Positions 48,172-58,999 of a DNA stretch of 64,000 bases are shown piece after piece. Source of the DNA: Phytoseiulus persimilis (lineage: Eukaryota > Arthropoda > Arachnida > Mesostigmata > Phytoseiidae); the NCBI GenBank assembly GCA_037576195.1, contig CM075102.1:25912745-25976744 (forward strand), given 5' to 3'. The translations under genes and the position numbers were made by a program. Numbering within the stretch: position 1 is the first letter of the stretch; each line of letters starts with the position of its first letter. The notes beneath the pieces are model-generated. The model worked only from the letters and a program-made list of their open reading frames with translations, had not been told where the DNA came from and did not search any database.

Positions 48172-49094
48172 TTAAGTTATTGAACGCGTGGTCGGAACCG
48201 AATTTCCCGAAGGATGTCCAAGCTCACGTGAGCTTCCAGAAGTCTCTCGAGGCAATGTCGCTACTTTGAGCACGAAGTTGATGTGTAACGGCTCGGGCCG
48301 GAGCGTCTTCGATTCCTGGCACCCAAGTCTTCCTAACAAATCAGGATTTATCCCAATGAGGTGCTGATGTAGAAACCCAGACTGGAAAACGCGTCGGGCA
48401 CCGCCAGTCTGGGGTTCGGCTCGTGTGCTCGCGAGTGGACTCGAGCTTGTTGCTGGCATCCTCGAGCTGAGCGGATACTGCCTCGTTTTCGTTTCCGCGA
48501 CCCGGTCCTATCTGGAAGGACTCCAGTCCAGCTTAACGTGGTGCGTTGTGAACTTCGCTCCCTCTCGCCGAACGCTACCATCTGTTGATCATTCCGAAAC
48601 ACACCCAGGTGCTTGACTGCGCTCGAGGAGAGGTTCCAGAGAGGAGAGGCGCAGCCACCCACTCCAGGAATGAAACTGTATTCGAAGGCGTTGTCGGGCA
48701 GCGTTGCGAAGAAAATCAGCACGATGTTTCGCTTGCTGATCTCGTTGGTCCTACCCCACCACTGGAGAGCCGGAGCACGCTTCGAAAACACGGGGGGGGG
48801 GGGGGGGGGAAGCGGAGGTTCTACAGGTGTGATTAAAGCATGGCTCCCCTCAGGGAGTGGTCACCTCCGAAAGACCTCTAAGTCGTGGACTCTCGAGGAG
48901 GAGGTCATTCTCGGCTGCTGGTGGCTGGGCTCCTTGCCAGAGCCAGTCGGGTCAGTGTTTCTTTCCGATGCACTCGTCAGAACACCCAAGAGCAACATTT
49001 CTCGATTCATGAACACGAGCTCATTTCTGGTCATGGAAACACTGAACCGCATGATGAAGGGTTCCCAGTGAGCCTCGTGACCACGGAGTTCCAC
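48172..49094. other. Unresolved coding-like region
   Basis: Both strands carry protein-like frames. Minus has 48791-48560 (NEISKRNIVLIFFATLPDNA, then EYSFIPGVGGCASPLWNLSS) and 49094-48865 (MRFSVSMTRNELVFMNREML). Plus has 48613-49069, which crosses a poly-G run and ends at a possible GTGAGC donor. None could be joined in phase to another exon, and the poly-G run may hide a length error. No product is proposed. Confidence 0.25.
48792..48809. repeat. Poly-G tract (18 bases)
   Basis: An uninterrupted G run. It can form G-quadruplex structure and is prone to length error. Confidence 0.8.
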
Positions 49095-49436
49095 GAGAAG
49101 TCGTGTGTTTTTCTCCGTCCCTTCGCTCCATTCTCGTTATCTCGCGCACAATCGACGAGGCGATCCCCCTCAAAAATTGGCTGGCTCGAAGGCAAGTGGT
49201 GAGCACGGCTCCAAGTCATCGGTAGTCCTCGTCGATGACTTTCTGTTGGCTGCACAGGGAGCGATCAGAACTGGAAGCATAGTAGTTGAATTAATGACAG
49301 TCAGAGAAGCGACTTAATAAATCTTGTCATTTATCAAACAAGAGGCGTTTGTGAGCCAATGAAATGTTGTTGTGGTCGTCAGAGTCGTCAGAGTCGTGTC
49401 TCAGACCGCAATGACTCGAGTCTACAATGTCAATTA

Positions 49437-49462
49437 TAGACAGACAGTCAGTCAGTCAGAGT
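49437..49462. repeat. AGAC / AGTC short tandem repeats
   Basis: Runs of AGACAGAC then AGTCAGTCAGTC. A related TGAC run is at 55153-55176. Confidence 0.7.
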
Positions 49463-49699
49463 CGTGCACTGGCGTTATCGCACGACACTCTGCTCGATTT
49501 CTTCAACTGCCGTTTTCCCTCCTGTTACGATATTCCTCACGGTCGTTCAACTTGCACACCTCAGACATGAACGACAGACAAAAGACTGTCTTACTAGATG
49601 ACACTGGCTGGCTTAGCCAGCGACCGAGCGATTGGCTGGTTTGCGGAGTTTTCTCACCGGTCGGTTCGACTGCCTACTGCGACCTGATTTATGCCGTTT

Positions 49700-52135
49700 T
49701 ATTTTAGCCAAGAAAATGAACACGCGGGAGAATTTCATTCTCAATCGGGAACTCCCGCTTCTTGTGTTTGTCTGTCAAGTGACTAGCGAGCAGCAGCAGT
49801 TAGGTCTTCTTCGAACGCTCACTCGAACGCTCCCAAACAGAGACGTAAAACGATTCTCATCACTTGAAGCCGTTTTGACTAAGCGACTCCTCGGTGATCA
49901 GACACCCGAGCGAGCCGTGATATTTAGTGACCGACGCGGCGCTGACGCTTGATCGTCGTCGAGGCGTTACCGCCCGACCGACTGTGCTTCGATTGCGCAG
50001 GATTGAGACTCACAACCTCGAGCAGTCCATTTAACTCTTGTTCACGGTACTCGTCATCCACCAGCAGGAGTCATATCAGGCTGGGAAACTCAATTCCGCG
50101 TCCCAGGATTCCTAATCGCGTACCAGGATCGATCGGTGATCCCACTCCGGCCCACTTCGGTCGGATTCCGGAAAGAAAGAGTTTCATCTACATGAAATTC
50201 AGATCGCTCCTCAACGGCGGCCTCAGGGATCGACCCAAGGCTTTGACCGAAAATCTCTGTGCAAGCGACAGCTTTGGTGACCAGCCATGGAATTCAGTCG
50301 AGAGAACTTGATCCTCTCCGTCCGTTTCGATGAATTCCCAACGCACAACGATTCTTTCGGAAGATTGTATTCCTAGTCGACCGAGACCTGGGTATGGATA
50401 TCACTCGGATGAGACTTCGTTGGTGTTGTTCAGTGAGAACTGATCATGAGGAAAATCGCTTCCCAGGCATAACGAGCGGAAAGACGAGGTGAGAGGGGGA
50501 AGGGCAGGGTCAACCACGAAACGTCCAGGGCTTCATCGAGTTCCGGAGTGCAACTGTCTGCGGATCAAAACTTCTGAACTTCTGCCCCGAGTGGTCTCAG
50601 CTCGAATAAAAGAGAGCCCACAGTCTGGCTCTTCAAATCCGCTCGTCCGGGACAGTTATAATATCGCCCACCAGGGTTCGGAAGCTTGGGTGCCAGGATA
50701 CGCAGCTGCTCCAGTCAGTGGGAGGCGTTCAATGATCATGGAAGCGCGAATTCCGGGAAGACCTGAAGTTGTTGCAAGTTCAGTTCGAGAGAACTTTTTC
50801 TTCCTCCGTCGTAGCTGATGGTACTGTCCAAAAACCATATTCTTCATCAGCTCGCTCTCGGCGTCTGCCAGATGTGACACCTACACAAAGACGTGCCTCG
50901 AGCCGACAGTCTCGATTTTCGAGTCTACATGAATGTCAAGATCGGAGCGTCTCATGCTGAATGTGATTCACGCGTCGCGAAATGACAGAGCTGTTTGTAA
51001 ATCCTGAGTGAGGGATTATTATTCCTATCATCCTGATATGGCCCGCGCAGGTAGCTGTTCCAATCATAACGAATCATCCTCGGATCAAACCAGGGTCCCC
51101 CTCGACCAACATCGTGTGGCCAAGCCGTTACCTGGGTCGCTAACTCTATGAGATTTCACGAATGCCAGAACAGACTCGATCAATGGCGGGCCACATGTGG
51201 TGCACCCCTGCATTAGAGAAGATGAAGTCTCCAGTTTTGTAGGGAGCGGAGCGTCACTTCACACTATTCATGGCGCGTTTGGTTGACAGCGTTTCGGCGA
51301 GTCTCAAGAGCGAGCAATTGAGAGCAGGTAAGTAAGTGGAGAAGATCCGACAGAATGAACGGCTCCGCGGTGGATAAGGAGTAACAGCGAGAGGATGGGG
51401 AAGGACGAAGCGGAAAAAAATAGACAGCAGAAGCGAGCGGTCGAACGAGCGAAAACCACGAAAGCTAGTTAGCGCTCACAAGGCTCGTAAATCACCGACG
51501 GATAAACACCTCATCCTCCTCTTCGTGAGTTTCATTTATTTTACCCGAACACAATGATTCTCGCAGAGTTCGTTGGTTTTGGTGTTCTGCCTGGCTATCC
51601 GACCGTCGGTCTGTCAATCGGTCTATGGCTGCCTGTTCTGAGAGTCACCCTCATCCGGTCCGCCCTCCTACGAATTTCGTTCGCCCCATAGGGCTCCATG
51701 TCGATTGTCATTTTCATGACCCCCAGGAAGGGTGGAAACATTTGCTTCCCCACCTCAGGTAAGCGAATCCTGCGCACGCCCCTTACAGATGTCCACGCTC
51801 TCCTTCCTTACAATATCCTGACGCTGGGCATGAGACGCGGAGGAGGTAGGCAACTTTGGACAGGGATTGAAAGGATGGGCACAGCGCGAGTAGGTCGAGA
51901 GATCCCTCAGCCCGAGAGTCATGAATCATGACTCCGGAATTTTATTAAGGTTTTGGACTAGTATATCGATGTTCTATGAAAACGACGACCCACAATTCGG
52001 TTCCCCCGGCATTCGCGTGTTTCCATAAGCAGTGCGATAACGAAACCAAGAACTCAGGATCATTCGAAAACTTGTAGTTTTGTACTTTTGCATTGAGGTA
52101 CCTTAAACCTCAATTTTTTTCCGAAGCCGAATTTT
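49700..52135. other. No gene recognised
   Basis: Open frames in this stretch are short and lack phase-matched splice sites. No element ends, RNA gene or family motif was seen. Confidence 0.4.
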
Positions 52136-52180
52136 TTTCCGATGAGCTCTCGATGCATTGTATCGAGAGCTCATCGGAAA
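52136..52180. repeat. Perfect 19-bp hairpin
   Basis: TTTCCGATGAGCTCTCGAT (52136-52154) and its exact reverse complement (52162-52180) are separated by the 7-base loop GCATTGT. The outer ends continue with a T-run on the left and an A-rich run on the right. The sequence is not inside a recognised gene. Confidence 0.9.
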
Positions 52181-53660
52181 GAAAACAGCTTTCGCGTAGT
52201 GCCCAGACACATACGTATTCCTATTTTTTCTCCCACACGCTCGTATACATATATCGAGCTTCATCGGATTGATCGAGTGACGTCAATGGGAGCTGGGTTT
52301 CGATTCTAGAGCGCCAGAGTCTGCACACTAAGCCTGTTCTAGAGATTGGTGGTTCGTGGGAAGTTGTGGGTCCAACCTGCGGTCACTTCGCGAGGATTGA
52401 CTTCGGTGCGCCAGAATCCCGCTGCTGGAGCATTCTCTCAGATAAGTAACCTCGGAAGATTTCTCGCAGGATAACAGCCTGGAACTTTTTAACGGAGAAA
52501 CCCACGATGACTAGCAGATAAACACTAATCCACGATTCGGGGGAGGAACTGAATGCTCGGCAGCAAATCGAGCAGAGTTGGCAGGCGGATGTCGTCACAG
52601 GAAAACGAGGTTGTTATTTGGCAGTGAATTTTCGAATTGGTGTGCTAATGCCTCAGATGATTCGAGACGGAACGAAACGACGAGGTTTGGGCCGCGGAGC
52701 CGATGACTCTTCTGAGCGCGAGTTGATACGTTTGGATGTTTCCACTCCAACTAGCTAACGCATTCGATTCGGCATCTGGAACGCCGCGTGGTATCCGCCT
52801 CCTGCATTTCAGCGGAACAGAGCGATAGATTGATAAACAAGAAACAAAGATGCTCAGCTGTTCAACCACGTTGATCTACCGCAGGACGCCATTAGTTTCT
52901 CATCGACGATTAATTAATAATAAATTCAATTTCGTTAGCGTTTTACGCCCAAGTCGTAGAACGGCTAGCGTGCCATTCACAGAGGCCGCCGTCAACGTGG
53001 TGTCATGGCAACGTTGTTTCAAGGATTATTTTCGGTTTCGCGAACCATGCGGCATGCATCGCTAATCATGCGTTCTGGCTCGCTCTCTCATCAAGGATAT
53101 CGACGAGACACTCCGACGGCGCAGACCTCATGGACTTGTTGAAGTGAGAAGCTGAACCGAATGCCCTGTTTCGTTTCCTTACTTCTTCTTCTTTCAAAAC
53201 ATACCCGATGTGAATAGTACAGAAAACTCAGTGAAAACACCAGTGCGAGCTCCATCTCGCCTGCGATCCGTCAAAGGCACTGTGGGAGGTCAACGTGAAG
53301 AAAAACGTCATCCCGAGCGGACGATGGAGCGAACACACGAAAATTCCACCGAGACTTCAAGACGAGAGCCGACATGATGCCAACTTGTGTGTTTTTCTGC
53401 CCGCGCATTTGTGTCTGCATGTTAGGTGAAGTAAGCACTGGCTGATTACTTGCTGACATTGTACGAAGGGGCAGTCGGTGGGTAAGGAGGGAATTATTCC
53501 TCCTTGAATCAGCCGCCTGCCTCCGTCGTTCCTACCGCAAAAGGAGATATCGCCTAAACTTAGTGCTTTGTACTCAGGTCTTGAATCGAGATTCCAAGAA
53601 CCTCGTTAGTGAGCTGATACTGCGTCGACGGCATTGCTCGAAACGAAATCGGACCGTTAC

Positions 53661-54220
53661 CATGGAACTAAACATGATGCAGGTCGTTCAGAAGCTAATC
53701 ACTGAGTTCATGGATCGTGAACTTTTCCATCGCGACTCAATTCAGGCGATGGGCCGTCGTGGCGATGAGGACTTCACGATGACGATCACGAAGGTTGAAA
53801 GGTATGACGACTGCCATGAATGATGGACATCATGGAGACGGTGATGATGTAGGCGACCCTTAATCTGCACTTTGCTGCACAAACAATAACGCTGATCCGT
53901 TCGGCATTATCTTCGAGACGAAGAATGAAGAGCCGCCGCTATTAGAGCGAAGAGCGATATCGAGAGAGTTGTTCATGAAGAGAAAAATCCAACCCGCCGA
54001 TGTTTGCTTGAGCGTTGATTTGATCTCTCGTTCAGAGATGCGGGCTTCAGGCTCAACAGCCAGAAGGTAGACCTCAACTCCTCAGCGAGCGCTGGACAAG
54101 CGGGCCCGGGAGAGTTCCCTCGGAATTCAAGTCCTGGAGGCTGCATATTCTTCTGCTTCAGATTGTCAAGAATGTGAACTTCGCTTGTCAGGTTCCCGAA
54201 CGGAGAATTGAGTAGTGCAG
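53661..54220 (+). CDS. Candidate small gene, three short exons
   Basis: An exon with MELNMMQVVQKLITEFMDRE, then HRDSIQAMGRRGDEDFTMTI, ends at AG|GTATGA (about 53802). A second short exon after TTCAG (54036) reads DAGFRLNSQK and ends at AAG|GTAGAC. A third after TTGTCAG (about 54190) reads VPERRIE and stops. Phases agree (2, then 0), giving a 64-residue product, but the exons are too short for this to be strong evidence. No family is recognised. Confidence 0.3.
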
Positions 54221-54516
54221 AACAGCCCAGTCATCCAAACCAACCATTCGTTTTTGAGAGCCAAGAGCTCGTTACCATCGACTAATTATTTCGTTTAGCT
54301 AGGCTCAGGTCGTCGTCGTTGAAACGAAACTACCCGACGGAACTCAAGTCATGCATGTCTCGAGATGAGTGGTCATCGTGACTCTGGCATAAACGCCGCA
54401 GAAGCTGTTCGTCTCCCTTAGCTGTCTGATTCTCATCTTCTGGCCGTATCCTTTTTTGCTCCGTCTTGTTCTAATTCCCATTTGTTTCTCTCGCTTTCGT
54501 TCGTATTCGAAATTGT

Positions 54517-54711
54517 TTGGTAGCTCACGAAGTTGATTCTCTCGGAGGGGAGAAGGGAATCTTACGGCGAGTCAAGTCGCTCTTTAATTCCACCGGAACA
54601 AAACGGGTCGCTCCGACAGCAACGTCGACGACGACGACGACAACAGAAACATCGGCCAAGGTGGATTCTAACTCGATGTTCATCAATTGTAAAAATCTCT
54701 CCCTCGACTGA
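54517..54711 (+). CDS. Candidate terminal exon, unidentified
   Basis: After a possible acceptor (TTTGGTAG) the frame reads AHEVDSLGGEKGILRRVKSL, then a threonine run from an ACG-type repeat, then a stop. The composition is partly repeat-driven. It could belong with the candidate exons upstream, but the phase does not connect. Confidence 0.22.
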   Translation: MVAHEVDSLGGEKGILRRVKSLFNSTGTKRVAPTATSTTTTTTETSAKVDSNSMFINCKNLSLD

Positions 54712-54898
54712 AGTTTCGGCTAATGCCGCTAAGCTGATAGCTTTCTGGCCGTCTTGCAGTGAAGCACATAGCCGGTGGTGAAGGTGGTTAGGAGGCCCGG
54801 AGACAATAGACTTAGTCAATGCTTCGCGATGCTCGGTAGCCCCATTTTTCGATCGGTAGCCTACGCCGCTGCTACCTCTGCCGCTGAGAAGACGTTGC

Positions 54899-54950
54899 AG
54901 CTTCTGCTGCTGCTGTTGGTGGTGGTGGTGGTGACGGCAGCAGCAGCAGC
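54899..54950. repeat. Mixed triplet repeats CTG / GGT / CAG
   Basis: CTG units (about 54904-54915), GGT units (54917-54932) and CAG units (54937-54949) follow each other. The CTG and CAG runs are mutually complementary and can form a hairpin with the GGT run in the loop. Confidence 0.8.
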
Positions 54951-55152
54951 TCGATCGTGTCGTTGCGGATAGCCGAAGTGAACGTTTAGGAGAAATGTCT
55001 CGCCCCAGCCCGGCGAGCCAGCGAACAATGACGCCGGTAGCCCCCGACTTGAGGCGAGGAACCGCCAACAACGATTAATGACAATAATTATATGAGACGA
55101 CCATCGAGACAACGAACCATCGAACCGACCGATCGAACATCGTACCATCGGG

Positions 55153-55176
55153 AACTGACTGACTGACTGACTAACT
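55153..55176. repeat. TGAC tandem repeat
   Basis: Five to six TGAC units with one variant (TAAC). Confidence 0.8.
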
Positions 55177-55199
55177 GACCGAAGTGATCGGCTCTCGTT

Positions 55200-58000
55200 G
55201 TTTTACGCCGGTGCTCGCGAAGGTGGTGGCGGTGGTTCACAACCATTTTTCATGACGACGAGAAAAAAAACACCAGTACCCGATATGCTGCCAGCGGTAG
55301 CTATCTGACCGTATCCGAAAATTCTCTCCCCTCCGCGCAAACTACCAATTTGCTCAGTCATCATCATGAGAGCGACCGAGAACGTCGATGTGATCGGGAA
55401 AATCGTCATCATGATCGAACTCGCACCAGAGGAATCTTTCAACAAGAGCAGGAACAGCCTCGTATTCAAAACGATCACGATTACCGGAAAGTGTAGCAGC
55501 ATCATCGCAGCCATATGATGCCGAAGCGTCCGTTGAAGAAGCACACCCCGTGGCTCTTGAGCTACATAGTTGACCGTAGAATAACTGCGGCGCGTTGATC
55601 TTGGGCCCCTGTCGGGTCGAATTCACCCCCAGAAAACATCACGCGTTGGTCACACGACGCCTGCCACTCATCACTACAGGACGAATCGGACAGACAGAAG
55701 AGAGGAGCGAAGAAATAGAAGGAAGCGGACAAGCTTAAAGAATGATCGGGGACATGGGCAGCGAGATGGGCTGACCCATAGACCGGAACGCTCAGACTTC
55801 TGTTGTCTTGAAAGCTTTACATGTGTTAGGACAATGAGAATCTAAGTTACAACTCTCCGTGAGAGAAGTATACGAGGTCGGGGAGGACCGATCTACTGTG
55901 TGATCGAATCACCGGCGGTTTTCGGTTTTGCGTGATCCTTCGGCTCATGGAACGAGGAGCTAATTCCAATCGGGAGGTGACCCAGGCGATGATCTGGAGA
56001 TGCACGATATGCTCCAAGTGAAGGAGCCAGCCATGTATTCATAAGTATATCGTTTCACAAACCCCGATGGGTCGTGCCGGACTGCTTCTCCGAGCGGGAA
56101 AGCTTATTTTCTCCCGAATCTACGTCCGAATCGTGATAAAATGTTGAAAATTCTAGAAACCACCGGATTCGCACAGAGCTCAAGAACTTTCCTGGATGTA
56201 CACCATTCATGAAAACAAAAAATTTCACTCGAACACTGGGCGACTGGAGGTCAGAAGGTCACTCAAGAGTAAGCAATAAATACCTCGGATCACTCGATGC
56301 GCAGAAGCGTGCCCAGTTCACAAGACGCCACCTTCGCCACAGCCCATCATCTCATACGCATAGAAACACAACTCTAGTAATGATCAGAATGTAAATGATG
56401 TCAAACACGCGCCCACATCTAATCCGACGGAAACCTGAGTCCAAACCCCAGACTCTTCGACGTCAGCTTCCGGCAAGGGAGAATCCACAGATTCTAGTGC
56501 TGTCGCTGAACTACAGCGAGAGTTCCGAATTCGCGAACACACCTTTAGGCTCATGGGCGGTCGGAAGAAGCGGCGATAGTTTTCGTGGTGGGGGCAAAAT
56601 AGAAGTTGGAGCGAACAGTTATCCATTTTCCAAGTGAGTTACATGAGTGAAGTGTTTGCAGTTTCTTGAAGCCCTCTTCAATGATTCAAGAGTTTCCTGT
56701 GAAAACTCTGAGCAGCTAGAAAAAGGTCTTGAGTCAAGGAGGCCAGCGTTTCTTTTTTCCAGTTTGAGAATCGATTCTGCGATTTGTATCACTCCCCATC
56801 ATGTTCATTTCTCCCCGGGGTGGCTCAGATTATCAGGCGGGAAATCTTCCCACCAACCCAACTCCAGAAAATCTCAATTTTCGTCTTTCTCCTCGTTCCA
56901 TCTTTCAAGCGTCGGTCTCCTTGTTGGGCTCTTCTCGCGAGTCGGCATTGCTGCCGAACCACAACGCTCTCAGCGGTCACCCTCGGAGCGTGCGGTTGTT
57001 CCTGTTGCCGCACGGAGCAGCCTTGATCTTGCTCGCATCCTCACCGACAAGTGCACTACGCACCGGATCCTTCACAATCGTTTTCATGCGCGCCTTACTC
57101 CTTCTTTGCCTCAGCGCTGCATGAAGCATCTAGGCGTTCGGAAGCGCAGCCCGTCGCAGCCGTGAGAAAGACAGTCGAGTGTCAGAAAAGCGGCTCATTT
57201 CCTCATATTTTTATATACTTTCAAAGTCAATGTCTCCGCCGCCGCCGTTTCGTCTGTTTTCGACGGAACAAGCGATGTTTGTGGTCTCCCCACATCCAAC
57301 ACGGTCCGCGAGCATGATGCCACCGCCGAATTTCATTTGGTTACGATCTCTCTTTTCTCCTCCTTCTACGATGCCGCTAATGTAGTGGGCCACTGTTTCC
57401 TGTTCCGATCCGAGATTTCCTTTTAGAGAGTGTGTGTGTTTGTCTACGGCCGTCTTTTATGCTTTGATTCCATGGCGATGTGAGCGTTTGTCCGCTTGGT
57501 GCATGGTTAGCCAGAGTCGGGAAGCCCTCGTCTTTCATACTCGTCTCGTTGAAATGAATGTTCGTCGGCATCGCTCATCCCAGATAAAAACACCACCGGT
57601 CCACTATGACGGGCGGCCCATATCGCTCTCGATGTCATCGTGGCCCTTTGACAATACGATGGTGCGACCCGTCCCACTTTTCGACGTCTGTGACGTCGTG
57701 CGACCGTGTCTCACCGTGCTGCTGTATGATGGGCTCGGGGCGAAAAGAGTACATCAACTTCTGAAGAATATCAAATAGAAAAGATAACGAGCTCGAAAGT
57801 CTCTTAAACAGAAGTTTCGCTCGTCTTTTGATGCGAGGAGGCGAGAGATAGGTAACGAGAGTGACGGTCGGGTGAGGCTTCCGAAGCGCAAGCGAGTAGG
57901 GGATAAGGGCGTCGATGTGTGAAATGTAGAGTTTGTGATGCGACTGCTGCAGCCTCTCGTTTTCGGGCGTGTGTCACCTATGAGTACGAATGTTTCCACT
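55200..58000. other. No gene recognised
   Basis: Several open frames occur on both strands, but none has convincing splice borders, a signal or membrane anchor in a sensible context, or a family motif. Confidence 0.4.
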
Positions 58001-58005
58001 CGCAG

Positions 58006-58050
58006 GAAGAGAGAGAGAGAGAGGGAGGGAGAGAGAGAAAGAGAAAAGGG
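58006..58050. repeat. GA-rich microsatellite
   Basis: A purine run dominated by GA and GGGA units. A second GA run lies at 61724-61750. Confidence 0.85.
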
Positions 58051-58999
58051 CTTCTCTCAAAGCAAATCCAACACAGCGAAAGGCAAGCAAACCCTCAGAG
58101 AGGCATAGGCGAAGTGGGACTATGAGAATAACGAAAACAGAATGAGTCCAAAGCAAAATCCTCCTACCGGTGCCATCGCCCAGAGGACGCGCATGCTTGT
58201 CCTCATCATCTTTTCCTCCTTTTTTTTCCGTGGCGTATCATCCGAGCCACCCCATATTTGCATGGCGAGTGCAGGCTTTTCAAAGCTGCGGCGGGAAAGG
58301 ATTTCGAAACTTTCATTGAATGTGTGATTGGCTTAGATCTGCGGTCGTCGACGACGGTCGGGAACAGCGCGGAAACTCTCCATGATCTCCAGATGACAGC
58401 GAGCGAAGCGAGCACAGTCGACAAAAGACGTCCGCGAAAAGCAAAACGATACAGGACTCGCTCTCAAGCACCAAGACAAACACCATTACAGACATATTTC
58501 GGAGTTGGTGTTCTCAAAAAGAAAAACCATTTTCATCAAGGAGGAGGAGGAGATCGCGGAGAGGACGAAGCCCCGGATTCAGATCTCCTCAGAGCAAACG
58601 ACTCCGAGATGTCATCAAAGACAAGTAAGAAGATTATTACCTGGGTCGAACCCTCTCTTCCCCAATGTGCGTATCTCTTCCTCTCGCCCGCTCTAACGGC
58701 CCGGCCGCGCGTCCGCGGTGTCGTGAAGTCGGTCGGCAGTCTGTTGATCTGACAAAGCGTTCCCATGCTCCATTCTCGTCGAATCTCGAGTTCTAGTTGT
58801 GACCCGAGCGCGGCAGTTCGGCTCGACGACGATAGCGGCGAACAACGAGAAAGATGGAGAACTCAGACAGTCAGACACTGACTCAAAATGGAATGGAAGA
58901 ATGAGCGAGCTAGCTGCGGGCGGATGGATGAACCAAAAGGCTTAAAAGGCGATTAAAACACTCGGAAATGCTCGCTCGGAGGGAATCAAAGAACAAGTC

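Noticed and set aside
54562-55071. 169-codon minus-strand frame with runs of C, H and Q
   Set aside because: The sequence is the translation of triplet repeats (CTG/GGT/ACG) and not a protein signature.
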